This document shows, one piece after another, positions 9,797-17,492 of a DNA stretch of 40,511 bases. The notes under the pieces are model-generated. The model had not been told where the DNA came from and did no database searches. It saw nothing but the letters and a program-made list of their open reading frames with translations. This stretch comes from Cyanobacteria bacterium UBA11153 (lineage in GTDB: Bacteria > Cyanobacteriota > Cyanobacteriia > Cyanobacteriales > Coleofasciculaceae): NCBI GenBank assembly GCA_003511885.1, contig DOIX01000017.1:29710-70220 (forward strand), in the 5' to 3' direction. The translations under genes and the position numbers were made by a program. The stretch's first letter is position 1. Each line of letters begins with the position of its first letter.

Positions 9797-9921
9797 TTTT
9801 TATTACATCAGAGAGACGATATTAGAGTGTAAATGATAGCCTGTTGAGGCAGCAAATAAACAACTTTGCCACCTTAACTCCTGAGATTTGGCAACCAAAA
9901 ATCTCGAAAAACTGAGTATTT

Positions 9922-10512
9922 ATGCTCAAAGACCTGGATAAAACTCTGGCGGAATTACTCAAACGCGAATTACCATCAGATTTAATCTCATCATCCAATG
10001 GGCAGGACAATCCGCCCCAAGTAGAGATTAGCTTTGCTACGCCTGATTCACAATTCGTAACCAACGTGAAACTGCCAGCAATTGGGCTATTTCTCTACGA
10101 CGTGCGGGAAAATCTGAACTTGCGTAATAATGAATGGTCAGTGGCAAGGCAAAGTAATGGTACAGCCACCAAAAAGCGTCCCGCCATCAGGGTAGACTGT
10201 TCTTATTTAATTACGGCTTGGCCTTTGAATCCGTCTGATATTGAGACGGAACATTTACTATTAGGTGAAGTAATGAAAGTATTGCTGCGCTATCGCCAAA
10301 TTCCAGAAGCAGTGCTTCAGGGAAGTTTAAAAAATCAAGAACTTCCCTTAGTTGCATTCACTTTGCGTCCGAGTTTATTGAATAGTTTAGGCGAATTTTG
10401 GCAAGCAATTGGTGGCAAGCCAAAAGCAACCCTAAACTATACAGTGACGATCGCAATATCGGTAGATGAGTCAGTGGAATCCTTACCGTTAGTGGTGAAT
10501 AAGGCGATTTAG
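9922..10512 (+). CDS. CIS tail-terminator/cap protein (Pvc16-like, DUF4255)
   Basis: First gene of the contractile injection system cluster. In Afp/PVC particles the DUF4255 protein (Afp16/Pvc16) caps the distal end of sheath and tube and fixes tail length. The 196 residues show the family pattern: an N-terminal helix (LDKTLAELLKREL), then VEISFATPDS, an AIGLFLYDVREN strand, the RPAIRVDCSYLITAW core and the ELPLVAFTLRPS region near the C-terminus. Length matches single-domain members. The next gene begins 18 bases downstream, so the two are co-transcribed. The family call is from recalled motifs. Confidence 0.85.
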   Translation: MLKDLDKTLAELLKRELPSDLISSSNGQDNPPQVEISFATPDSQFVTNVKLPAIGLFLYDVRENLNLRNNEWSVARQSNGTATKKRPAIRVDCSYLITAWPLNPSDIETEHLLLGEVMKVLLRYRQIPEAVLQGSLKNQELPLVAFTLRPSLLNSLGEFWQAIGGKPKATLNYTVTIAISVDESVESLPLVVNKAI

Positions 10513-10530
10513 TTCCCGAGGGGGTGGAAA

Positions 10531-11307
10531 ATGTCGCAGTGGTTAAAGTTAGAGGCAAAAGTACACCAAGTTGCGATCGCGGGACAAGTGCGCGATGGTG
10601 AAACTAGTGGGCCTATACATCAAGCCAGGGTAAAAATTGTGGATATGCCAGATTCTCTCAAAACGAAACTGGCACTAAAGGCTAAACAATATGGTGTTAA
10701 CTGGGAAAATTTACCTCAACGACTAGACCAAACTTACAGTGCAGTTGACGGATTTTTTCACTTCATAGATTTACCAGAGGGGGAATATAAATTAGCTGTT
10801 TCCTTGCCCGGTAGTGGTACGCGCTATGGGGAAGCAGAAACAACAGTTAATATCTCCTCTGACGGGGATAAGATTAAATTAGCTGCGGCAGATATTTCCT
10901 TGCCACCAACAGCAATCAAAGGCAAGGTGATAAATAACGATAATACTGCTGTAGTCATGGCGAAAATTCAAGTTGTCGGGAGTGGAGAATATACCTTTAG
11001 CAATGGAGAGGGACAATATCTTTTAATTGGTTTAGAAACATCAAGCCAAAAGCGTACCGTGCAAGTTTCAGCTAGAGGATATCGGTTATCATCTCAACAT
11101 GTACAACTGAATCGGGGCGAAACTAAAATTATTGATTTCCAGTTACAGGAATTATCAATAACTTTAGGGGAAGCACAAACAGCTTTCGAGGAAGATATTT
11201 CAACCACAGAAATTAAGGAGGAAATTCAAGAAGGAATCTTACCGAAGAATATCAGAAAGGAGCCTCAACCTCGAACATCAAAAAGAAACATCAAAAAGAA
11301 ACCTTAA
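10531..11307 (+). CDS. Carboxypeptidase-regulatory-like (transthyretin-fold) CIS accessory protein
   Basis: 258 residues with two beta-sandwich modules of the carboxypeptidase regulatory-like type: about 13-112 (IAGQVRDGETSGPIHQARV ... DGFFHFIDLPEGEYKLAV) and about 126-208 (IKGKVINNDNTAVVMAKIQV ... GQYLLIGL). The C-terminal 30 residues are charged and finish in a strongly basic tail (RTSKRNIKKKP). No enzymatic motif and no signal peptide are seen. It sits between the cap and sheath genes, so a structural or anchoring role in the particle is plausible, but this is inference from position. The GGGGTGG before the ATG is a modest ribosome binding site. Confidence 0.75.
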   Translation: MSQWLKLEAKVHQVAIAGQVRDGETSGPIHQARVKIVDMPDSLKTKLALKAKQYGVNWENLPQRLDQTYSAVDGFFHFIDLPEGEYKLAVSLPGSGTRYGEAETTVNISSDGDKIKLAAADISLPPTAIKGKVINNDNTAVVMAKIQVVGSGEYTFSNGEGQYLLIGLETSSQKRTVQVSARGYRLSSQHVQLNRGETKIIDFQLQELSITLGEAQTAFEEDISTTEIKEEIQEGILPKNIRKEPQPRTSKRNIKKKP

Positions 11308-11340
11308 TCGGAGGCTTAGAGATAATTGTTGAATGTGGAA

Positions 11341-11457
11341 AAACCTAACCCCCCAGCCCCCTTAAGAGGAAGGGAAAGGGGAGCCAGATTTCTGGTGTAT
11401 CTATCCTTAAGAAATCTTGCCCCCTCTCCTTGCAGGGGAGGGGCTGGGGGAGGGGTT
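11341..11457. repeat. CCCCCAGCCCC-type dispersed repeat, intergenic copy
   Basis: AACCTAACCCCCCAGCCCC begins the left arm and GGGGAGGGGCTGGGGGAGGG ends the right arm, giving an imperfect inverted repeat of about 117 bases in the spacer before the sheath gene. Related copies occur at 16747-16938, 22015-22100 and 26685-26770, two of them inside genes. Confidence 0.75.
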
Positions 11458-11489
11458 AAACTAAACGCAAAAAATAGGAGTCATTAAAA

Positions 11490-12629
11490 ATGCCAACCAC
11501 TTATCTTTCTCCCGGCGTATATGTTGAAGAAATTCCATCAGGATCATCTCCTATTGGTGGAGTAGGGACAAGTACCGCTGGATTTATCGGAGTTATTACC
11601 GAAACTTTAGAGTCTGATAAAGCCGCCGCTGGAGAAGTGTTACTCTGTACAAACTTCACTGAATTTAAAACAGCCTTTGGTGACTTTTCCAATATTCCAG
11701 GTCAGAATATATTAGCTCATGCAGTATATGGTTTTTTCCGGAATGGAGGTACGCGCTGTTATGTGGTGTGGGTAGATGGTACGACAGAAACTATTGACTC
11801 TGCTTTAGAACAATTTGAGGCAATTGATGAAATTGCTATTGTGGCTGCACCTGGGGTTACGAGTAAGACAGACTTGACGAAAATAATTAACCACTGCGAA
11901 GATATCAATTTACAAGATCGCTTTGCTATTTTAGATAGTCCCGAAGAAGTTACCGATTTAGCGAAACTGACTCCAGGTACAGATACCATGCCAGGTAACT
12001 CGGAATATGCCGCATATTATTATCCTTGGATTAAAGTATTCGATCCAGCAAGTAAGGGAGAAAAATATGTACCACCCAGCGGACATTTAGCTGGAGTTTA
12101 TGCCCGCGTAGATACTCAAAGAGGTGTATTCAAAGCACCTGCTAATGAAGTAATTTTAGGAGCGGTAGGATTAAAATACGAAGTCAGTAAAGCCAAACAA
12201 GCAGGATTGAATCCTCAAGGGATTAATTGCATTCGGAATATGAATGGTAATATCCGAGTCTGGGGTGCAAGGACATTAGGTGGAGATGCTAATGGCGAAT
12301 TCAAATATATTAGTATTCGTCGCTTATTTAACTTTTTGCGGGAATCCATTGATGAAGGTACGCAATGGACAGTATTTGAACCGAATGCACCAGATTTATG
12401 GGCAAAAATTCGGCGCAATATCACCGCTTTCTTAACAACAGTTTGGCGGAGTGGGGCATTGTTTGGCGATACACCGGAACAAGCTTTTTATGTTAAGTGC
12501 GATGCAGAAACCAATCCACCTGATGTGCGAGATAGCGGAAAGGTAATAACTGAGATTGGGGTAGCAGTAGTCAAACCAGCCGAATTTGTCATTTTCCGCC
12601 TCAGTCAATGGACTGGCGCAGGTAAATAA
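11490..12629 (+). CDS. CIS contractile sheath protein 1
   Basis: Sheath subunit that contracts to drive the inner tube. The 379-residue protein starts with the conserved sheath N-terminus (TTYLSPGVYVEEIPSGS), followed by FVGVT-like GFIGVITE, then the AVYGFFRNGGTRCYVVWV strand pattern, GVYARVDTQRGVFKAPANE, GINCIRNMNGNIRVWGARTL and YISIRRLFNFLRESIDEGTQWTVFEPN, ending with AFYVKCDAETNPP and VVKPAEFVIFRLSQW. All are hallmarks of phage and eCIS tail sheath proteins. It is short for the family, with little inserted outer domain. TAGGAG eight bases before the ATG is the ribosome binding site. The second sheath gene starts 3 bases after its stop. Confidence 0.95.
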   Translation: MPTTYLSPGVYVEEIPSGSSPIGGVGTSTAGFIGVITETLESDKAAAGEVLLCTNFTEFKTAFGDFSNIPGQNILAHAVYGFFRNGGTRCYVVWVDGTTETIDSALEQFEAIDEIAIVAAPGVTSKTDLTKIINHCEDINLQDRFAILDSPEEVTDLAKLTPGTDTMPGNSEYAAYYYPWIKVFDPASKGEKYVPPSGHLAGVYARVDTQRGVFKAPANEVILGAVGLKYEVSKAKQAGLNPQGINCIRNMNGNIRVWGARTLGGDANGEFKYISIRRLFNFLRESIDEGTQWTVFEPNAPDLWAKIRRNITAFLTTVWRSGALFGDTPEQAFYVKCDAETNPPDVRDSGKVITEIGVAVVKPAEFVIFRLSQWTGAGK

Positions 12630-12632
12630 ATC

Positions 12633-13745
12633 ATGGTGACAAAATATCCCATACCCGGTGTTTATTTGGAAGAGGTATCCCCAAAACCTGTTTCTCAATT
12701 CCGCACGGGCGTACCTGCATTTTTAGGATTTACTAATGGTGACATTAATAAACCCAAAATGCTCAATCTTTGGACGCAGTTTGAAGATTATTTCACTCAA
12801 AACCCAACGTCACCGCATAGTTATTTAAGTTACGCAGTCCGTGGCTTTTTTGAAAATGGAGGTCACCTCTGTTATGTAGTTTCCTTGGGAAATCAACCGA
12901 ATTTAGCAGCTTTCAAGGCAGGATTGGCAGTCTTAGAAAGTTTTGAAGAAATCGATTTAATTTGTGCGCCAGATATAATGGTGTTAAATCGAAACGAGAT
13001 TGGGGAAGCCCAAACAGCAATAATCGAACATTGCGAAAAATTAGGCGATCGCTTTGCTATCCTAGATCCTGAGAATGTACCAGCCAAAGAAATACAAAAG
13101 CTAACTAGCGACTATGCCGCTATCTATGCCCCTTGGTTAAAAGTGAAAGAAGCCCAGGAATACGTGCCTCCTTGCGGTTATGTAGCGGGAATTTATGCAA
13201 AAAGCGATCGCACCGGAGGCATCCACCAATCTCCAGCCAACTATATTCTAGAAGGAGTCTTAGATCTCAGTTTCCACTTTACCAACGATGAATTGCAATA
13301 TCTCAATCCTCAAGACGAAATAGGAGGTATCAGCGTTAACTGTATTCGGGCTTTAATGGGGCGAGGAATTCGCATTTGGGGTACTCGCACTTTAAGCCAA
13401 GATCCCAATTGGCGTTATATCAACGTGCGACGATTATTTATTAACGTCCATCGTTGGATAGAGCGCAACCTAGCTGATGTAGTTTTTGAACCCAATGACA
13501 TTAAATTATGGGTGCGAATTGAACGGGAATTAAACCATTATTTTGAATCCCTCTTTCAGGAAGGTGCGTTGAAAGGAAGGACAACAGCAGAAGCTTTCTA
13601 CGTCAAATGCGATGCCGAAACCAACCCACCAGAATTACTCAATTCCGGGCAAGTAGTCACAGAAATTGGTTTAGCACCAGTTATTCCCAGTGAATTCATA
13701 GTTATCCGTTTAATTCACGGCGCTAGTGGAGTCACAATCGCTTAA
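12633..13745 (+). CDS. CIS contractile sheath protein 2
   Basis: Second sheath subunit, 370 residues, clearly paralogous to the preceding one: IPGVYLEEVSPKP at the N-terminus, AVRGFFENGGHLCYVVSL, YVAGIYAKSDRTGGIHQSPAN, NCIRALMGRGIRIWGTRTLS, INVRRLFINVHRWIERNLAD and FYVKCDAETNPPE. Several eCIS have two or three sheath genes, one often specialised at the baseplate or cap end; which role this copy plays cannot be read here. It lies 3 bases after sheath 1, so translation is likely coupled. Confidence 0.94.
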   Translation: MVTKYPIPGVYLEEVSPKPVSQFRTGVPAFLGFTNGDINKPKMLNLWTQFEDYFTQNPTSPHSYLSYAVRGFFENGGHLCYVVSLGNQPNLAAFKAGLAVLESFEEIDLICAPDIMVLNRNEIGEAQTAIIEHCEKLGDRFAILDPENVPAKEIQKLTSDYAAIYAPWLKVKEAQEYVPPCGYVAGIYAKSDRTGGIHQSPANYILEGVLDLSFHFTNDELQYLNPQDEIGGISVNCIRALMGRGIRIWGTRTLSQDPNWRYINVRRLFINVHRWIERNLADVVFEPNDIKLWVRIERELNHYFESLFQEGALKGRTTAEAFYVKCDAETNPPELLNSGQVVTEIGLAPVIPSEFIVIRLIHGASGVTIA

Positions 13746-13772
13746 TTACTAATTACTTTTGGAGATTTATCT

Positions 13773-14225
13773 ATGCCAAGTGTCAAACCCCCCCATAATC
13801 CAGATCCTTATTACGGTTACAATTTTTTCGTTGAATGGAATGGCATTATTCACGCCGGATTCCGAGAATGTACTGGCTTAAATTCCACCCAAACAGCCAC
13901 CGAATACCGCGAAGGAACCGATCCCCCAACCAAACGGAAATTAATGGGTTTAAATAGCTACGGTAATATCACCCTCAAACGAGGAATTACTAATAATAAT
14001 GAACTCTGGAAATGGCGGGAAAATTTAATGAAAGGTACTGCGGATAGACGAGAAATTTCTATTGTAGTTTTGGATACCACAGGTGCAGAAAAAATTCGCT
14101 GGAATCTCACCAATTGTTGGCCTACAAATTGGTCAGGTGCAGAATTAAATGCCACCTCCGATGAAGTAGCCCTAGAAACATTAGAACTCGCCCACGAAGG
14201 AATTACAGTAGATAAATGGTCTTAA
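13773..14225 (+). CDS. CIS inner tube protein 1 (gp19/Pvc1-like)
   Basis: Hcp/gp19-type tube subunit of 150 residues. Family landmarks: DPYYGYNFFVEWNG, GFRECTGLNS, the loop ending in KRKLMGLNSYGNITLKRGIT, LWKWRENL, and the closing strand ETLELAHEGI. The GGAG 11 bases before the ATG is the ribosome binding site. It follows the sheath genes as in PVC and Afp clusters. Length is normal. Confidence 0.93.
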   Translation: MPSVKPPHNPDPYYGYNFFVEWNGIIHAGFRECTGLNSTQTATEYREGTDPPTKRKLMGLNSYGNITLKRGITNNNELWKWRENLMKGTADRREISIVVLDTTGAEKIRWNLTNCWPTNWSGAELNATSDEVALETLELAHEGITVDKWS

Positions 14226-14227
14226 AT

Positions 14228-14261
14228 CTAGGGGCTAGGGACTAGGGGCTAGGGACTAGGG
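14228..14261. repeat. 14-base tandem repeat in the spacer after tube 1
   Basis: Two and a half copies of GGGGCTAGGGACTA. This is one of the simple spacer repeats typical of this genome, followed at about 14275-14310 by a degraded C-rich dispersed repeat. Confidence 0.7.
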
Positions 14262-14401
14262 TTTGTTTTCAAATCCTCAGCTCCCCCTCAACCCCCCTTA
14301 AAAGGAGGGAGAATTTATTTCAAACCTTTTTTATCTTCTTGGCGCTCTTTGCGTTAAAAAAAAAATCCACCCCTCCCACACAAAAACCCATGAAATAATC
14401 C

Positions 14402-14767
14402 ATGATTCACCAGACAGAATTCCCATTTATCTTACCCCAAGGATATCTAGACTCAGAAGGCAATATTCACCGAGAAGGAATCATGCGACTAGCAACGGCT
14501 TACGATGAAATTGCCCCATTAAGAGATCCGCGAGTCCAAGCCAATCCTGGCTATTTAATAATTATTCTCTTATCGCGAGTCATTACCCAATTGGGAACAG
14601 TAACACCCATAAATCCAAGAACAATTGAGGGTTTATTTTCTGCCGATTTAGTTTATTTACAAGACTTTTATCAGCGGATTAATCAAAACGGCAATACTCG
14701 TTTTCAAGTCACTTGTCCCCACTGCCAAGGTGAATTTGAAGTAGAAACTGTGCCAATGGGGGAGTAA
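14402..14767 (+). CDS. Tail assembly chaperone-like CIS protein (gpG/gpE-type position)
   Basis: 121 residues, recognised as a conserved small protein of eCIS clusters, with the segments FILPQGYLDSEGNIHREGIM, ATAYDEIAPLRDPRVQANPG, YLIIILLSRVITQLGTVTPI and LFSADLVYLQDFYQRIN. The C-terminus holds one CPHC pair (VTCPHCQGEFEVE). It lies after the tube gene, where contractile phages keep the tail assembly chaperone pair that is expressed through a frameshift. Its last codons (ATG GGG GAG TAA) run through five G residues at 14758-14762, and an open -1 frame continues from there. The chaperone role is inference from position and pattern. No strong ribosome binding site precedes the ATG. Confidence 0.75.
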   Translation: MIHQTEFPFILPQGYLDSEGNIHREGIMRLATAYDEIAPLRDPRVQANPGYLIIILLSRVITQLGTVTPINPRTIEGLFSADLVYLQDFYQRINQNGNTRFQVTCPHCQGEFEVETVPMGE

Positions 14768-14922
14768 CTTGCTACCCTTCAAATCGATTACTTGAGGAGG
14801 TAGCTTATATTGCTTATCACTTTCATTGGTCCCATCAACAAATTATGGGGATGGAGCATTGGGAAAGACAACAGTGGGTGGGGGAAATTTCTCGGATTAA
14901 TCAAGAGTTACGGGGGCAGTAG
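14740..14922 (+). CDS. Start-less -1 frame extension (DUF6760-like, P2 E'-like)
   Basis: A short open frame from the TGA at 14737-14739 to the TAG at 14920. It encodes YPSNRLLEEVAYIAYHFHW and, after a 9-residue gap, EHWERQQWVGEISRIN, which I recognise as the small eCIS protein called DUF6760. It resembles the phage P2 E' segment in its HW-x(n)-W-x-x-x-I layout. No ATG, GTG or TTG lies in frame before the conserved part; the codon where a start would be expected, overlapping the upstream stop, is GTA at 14764. The first in-frame ATG (14845) would remove the conserved part. Production as a -1 fusion to the 14402 gene at GGGGG (14758-14762), or a lost start codon, are the options. A GAGGAGGT inside the frame at 14794-14801 precedes an ATT at 14809. 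Confidence 0.7.
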   Translation, partial: SRNCANGGVTCYPSNRLLEEVAYIAYHFHWSHQQIMGMEHWERQQWVGEISRINQELRGQ

Positions 14923-14965
14923 GGAATGGGGAATTGTTAATGGACTTCTTCCGAAAATCCTGGAA

Positions 14966-15030
14966 GGGTGAAGCATTTGCGGATAAAATCATTGATGTTC
15001 CGCATAAATCCGGGCGCAAATGCTTCACCC
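14966..15030. repeat. Inverted-repeat (MITE-like) element
   Basis: GGGTGAAGCATTTGCG (14966-14981) and CGCAAATGCTTCACCC (15015-15030) are perfect 16-base inverted repeats around a 33-base centre. It is noncoding and lies between the chaperone-like pair and tube 2. It resembles a small dispersed cyanobacterial element; no transposase is nearby. Confidence 0.7.
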
Positions 15031-15129
15031 CTACACCTAAATATCGACTTTTGCAAGAGGTCTAATTGCTAATTGCTAATTTCCTACTCCTTACTCCCTA
15101 CTCCCTATTTTTAAGATTAAGGAATTATT

Positions 15130-15648
15130 ATGGCAACATTAGGACTAAATGCAGCTTTTGCAGCGGGGACTCAATTATTAGGGGTGCGGTTAGATCCTTA
15201 TATGTCCTACAATTTCTTGATAGAAATTGATGGATTACTCACAGGTGGATTTACAGAAGTGACGGGTTTGGAAAGCGAAATTCAGTTGGAGGAATATCAG
15301 GAAGGTGGAATGAATGATTATGTCCATAAGTTTCCCAATCGTATTGTTTATCCTAATCTAGTTCTCAACCACGGTTTGACAGCTATTGATTCTTTGTGGG
15401 ATTGGTACGAGTCAGCTAGTCAGGGTAAAATTAAGTTACGAAGTGGTACAATTATGCTGTTAGATCGCAAGCGTTTACCGATTACGTGGTGGAATTTTAA
15501 GGATGCTTATCCTGTTAAGTGGGTGGGACCGCAATTTGAGGCTAGTAATGATACACAAGTTGCCGTTGAGAGAGTTGAATTAGTCCATTGCGGGATTAGT
15601 AAACCTACTTTGGCGCGAGGTTTAGCAGTGGCGAGAAGTATTGTTTGA
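15130..15648 (+). CDS. CIS inner tube protein 2 (Pvc5-like)
   Basis: Second gp19/Hcp-like tube protein, 172 residues: MSYNFLIEIDGLLTGGFTEVTGLES, then the QEGGMNDYVHKFPNR loop, LVLNHGLTAIDSLWDWYES, and ERVELVHCGIS near the end. In PVC and Afp the second tube protein forms the first layer joining tube to spike and baseplate; this copy has an extra N-terminal segment (ATLGLNAAFAAGTQLLG) that fits such an adaptor role. AAGGA precedes the ATG. Function by family; adaptor role by position. Confidence 0.9.
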   Translation: MATLGLNAAFAAGTQLLGVRLDPYMSYNFLIEIDGLLTGGFTEVTGLESEIQLEEYQEGGMNDYVHKFPNRIVYPNLVLNHGLTAIDSLWDWYESASQGKIKLRSGTIMLLDRKRLPITWWNFKDAYPVKWVGPQFEASNDTQVAVERVELVHCGISKPTLARGLAVARSIV

Positions 15649-15720
15649 TTGGAGGGAGTAGGGAGTAGGGAGTAAGGAATGGGGAATGGGGGAGGTAAAT
15701 TAAATAGGTAACAATTAACC

Positions 15721-15770
15721 ATTGACCATTGACTATTGACTATTGACTATTGACTATTGACTATTAACTA
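15721..15770. repeat. Heptanucleotide tandem repeat (ATTGACT/ATTGACC)
   Basis: About six consecutive ATTGACT-type units directly upstream of the next gene start. Preceded by GGGAGTA and GGGGAAT runs at 15655-15690. It leaves no clear ribosome binding site before the ATG at 15777. Confidence 0.8.
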
Positions 15771-15776
15771 TTTTGT

Positions 15777-17492
15777 ATGAACGATCCAAATGTTTTCGAT
15801 CCTAAACTGATTCAGCGACTAAATCGTCCCCTGGTTAAACCTGGGGTAATTAATCTGGGGATGGCGAGGGGCATCATTTTGCGATCGCAAAGTTTTGTGA
15901 ATCGTTTACCTTTGCTTGCGATCGCGCAACGTCATTATAATATAGCTGAATCTAAAACTGAACAGTTGCCGATTGTTTATGCCCAATCTCGGTTACCTCA
16001 AGCTGAAATTGGGAGTAATCTTTCTCTTCAAGGAGATAGACAGGTTTCTCAAAGCAATCCCAGTCAAACAACGGTTGTTCAAGCTAAGTTGGCTTCACCA
16101 ACATCGCCAACTACTACTAATGTTAATACTCAAGTTGTTAATCAGTCAGAAAATACCAGTAATTCTCTGCCACTAGTAACTTCATTACCATCTGATTCGG
16201 CTAATTCAGAATCGATACCGATTGTTTATGCTAAATCTCAGTCACCAGAAACAGTGACAGCTAGGGATATTTCACTTCAGCACAATGTTAATAGACAAAA
16301 TGCTGAAAATAATGATAATCAAACAACGATAGTTCAAGCTAAGTTTGCTTCACCAACATCGCCAACTACTACTAATGTTAATCCTCAAGTTATTAATCAG
16401 TCAGAAAATACCAGTAATTCTCTGCCACTAGTAACTTCATTGCCATCTGATTCGGCTAATTCAGAATCGATACCGATTGTTTATGCTAAATCTCAGTCAC
16501 CAGAAACAGTAACAGCTAACGATATTTCACTTCAGCCCAATGTTAATATACTAAATCCTCAAAGTAATGACAGTCAGACAAGGGTAGTTCAAGCTAAGTT
16601 TGCTTCGCCGACAGCACCAACTACTACTGATGTTAATCCTCAAGTTGTTAATCAGTCAGTTGTTACTCAGCCACAAAATCAAACTAATTCTCTGCCACTA
16701 GTAAGCCCATTACCACTAATAAATTCTACTCCTGATGACAAGGGGCAAAACCTAACCCCCCAGCCCCCTTCCCTGCGAGGGAAGGGGGGGCAAGATTTAT
16801 TGATTTCTTTGTCCCTAAAAGAAGAAGAAAATTTATTACTCCCCTCTTCTTCTAGAGGCGAAGAAAATATCTTACTCGCTTCTCCTGTTAGGGAAAAACA
16901 AAATATCTTACGCCCCTCTCCTTTTAGGGGAGGGGTCAAATATGATTCAATTCAGAAGAATATAGGATGGGAATCCCTACCAATTGTTTATGCAAAATAT
17001 TTACAATCGCCAAAGAATCCCATTTCAAATCGAGATAACTTTGAGTCAAGACAAATCCCTATTATCTATATAAAATCTCATGAAAATAATGAAGTAAATA
17101 AATTAAACAATCCTATTTTAACCGCCAATGTTATCTCTAGGGCAGCGGCAACCATCCCACCACCACTGCCAAAATTTATCGTTCAAGCAAACAGCAATAA
17201 TTCAGCGAAAGTAGATACACCTTTAGTATTTTCTAATCCATCTGTAACTCTACCCCAAACTACACCAGAAGTTGCCAAAAGAGAAATAGATAAATTCTCT
17301 AATACGTCAAGCAAATCAACCATAGCTCCTGTTACTTCTCATCCATCTACCAGCCCGAATTTGCGACAACAAATTACCCATTCTCAGGAAGTAATTCCCC
17401 AGATTGATATCAATGCTTTAGCAGCCAAAGTAGAACGAAAATTGATGCGAAAATTAGTTATCGAAAATGAACGGAGAGGACGTAAACTATGA
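15777..17492 (+). CDS. Repetitive, disordered CIS protein with Pvc6-like C-terminal tail
   Basis: 571 residues, mostly low-complexity (Ser, Thr, Asn, Gln, Pro). Three tandem repeats of exactly 255 bases (85 residues) begin at 16081, 16336 and 16591; each carries VQAKFASPTSPTTTNVN, NSLPLV and, in the first two, IPIVYAKSQSPETV. The IVYAKS motif recurs about five times through the protein. Residues about 324-388 come from a C-rich dispersed repeat inserted in frame (NLTPQPPSLRGKGG). Only the last 30 residues (IDINALAAKVERKLMRKLVI then ENERRGRKL) look conserved: they resemble the helical tail of the short Pvc6-like proteins that precede the LysM gene. It overlaps the LysM gene by 4 bases. Function unknown; linker, scaffold or anchor roles are possible. 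Confidence 0.8.
   Translation: MNDPNVFDPKLIQRLNRPLVKPGVINLGMARGIILRSQSFVNRLPLLAIAQRHYNIAESKTEQLPIVYAQSRLPQAEIGSNLSLQGDRQVSQSNPSQTTVVQAKLASPTSPTTTNVNTQVVNQSENTSNSLPLVTSLPSDSANSESIPIVYAKSQSPETVTARDISLQHNVNRQNAENNDNQTTIVQAKFASPTSPTTTNVNPQVINQSENTSNSLPLVTSLPSDSANSESIPIVYAKSQSPETVTANDISLQPNVNILNPQSNDSQTRVVQAKFASPTAPTTTDVNPQVVNQSVVTQPQNQTNSLPLVSPLPLINSTPDDKGQNLTPQPPSLRGKGGQDLLISLSLKEEENLLLPSSSRGEENILLASPVREKQNILRPSPFRGGVKYDSIQKNIGWESLPIVYAKYLQSPKNPISNRDNFESRQIPIIYIKSHENNEVNKLNNPILTANVISRAAATIPPPLPKFIVQANSNNSAKVDTPLVFSNPSVTLPQTTPEVAKREIDKFSNTSSKSTIAPVTSHPSTSPNLRQQITHSQEVIPQIDINALAAKVERKLMRKLVIENERRGRKL
16081..16700 (+). repeat. 255-base in-frame tandem repeat, two full and one partial copy
   Basis: The word AAGCTAAGTT begins at 16081, 16336 and 16591, a period of exactly 255 bases. 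Copies one and two are nearly identical over about 200 bases; copy three diverges after about 110 bases. The high DNA identity points to recent duplication. Confidence 0.9.
16747..16938 (+). repeat. CCCCCAGCCCC-type dispersed repeat inside a gene
   Basis: Begins AACCTAACCCCCCAGCCCC and ends with TTTTAGGGGAGGGGTC, with several further CCCCTCTC and TAGAGG half-palindromes between. It is read in frame within the repetitive CIS protein as NLTPQPPSLRGKGG and following residues. Confidence 0.85.

Noticed and set aside
15721..15770. CRISPR-like tandem array
   Set aside because: The units are 7 bases without spacers: a simple tandem repeat. No cas genes are present in the window.
16679..16939. Reverse-strand open frame of 86 codons within the repetitive CIS gene
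   Set aside because: It is the antisense reading of the C-rich dispersed repeat (PPLKGEGR-type peptide), a frequent artefact of these elements.
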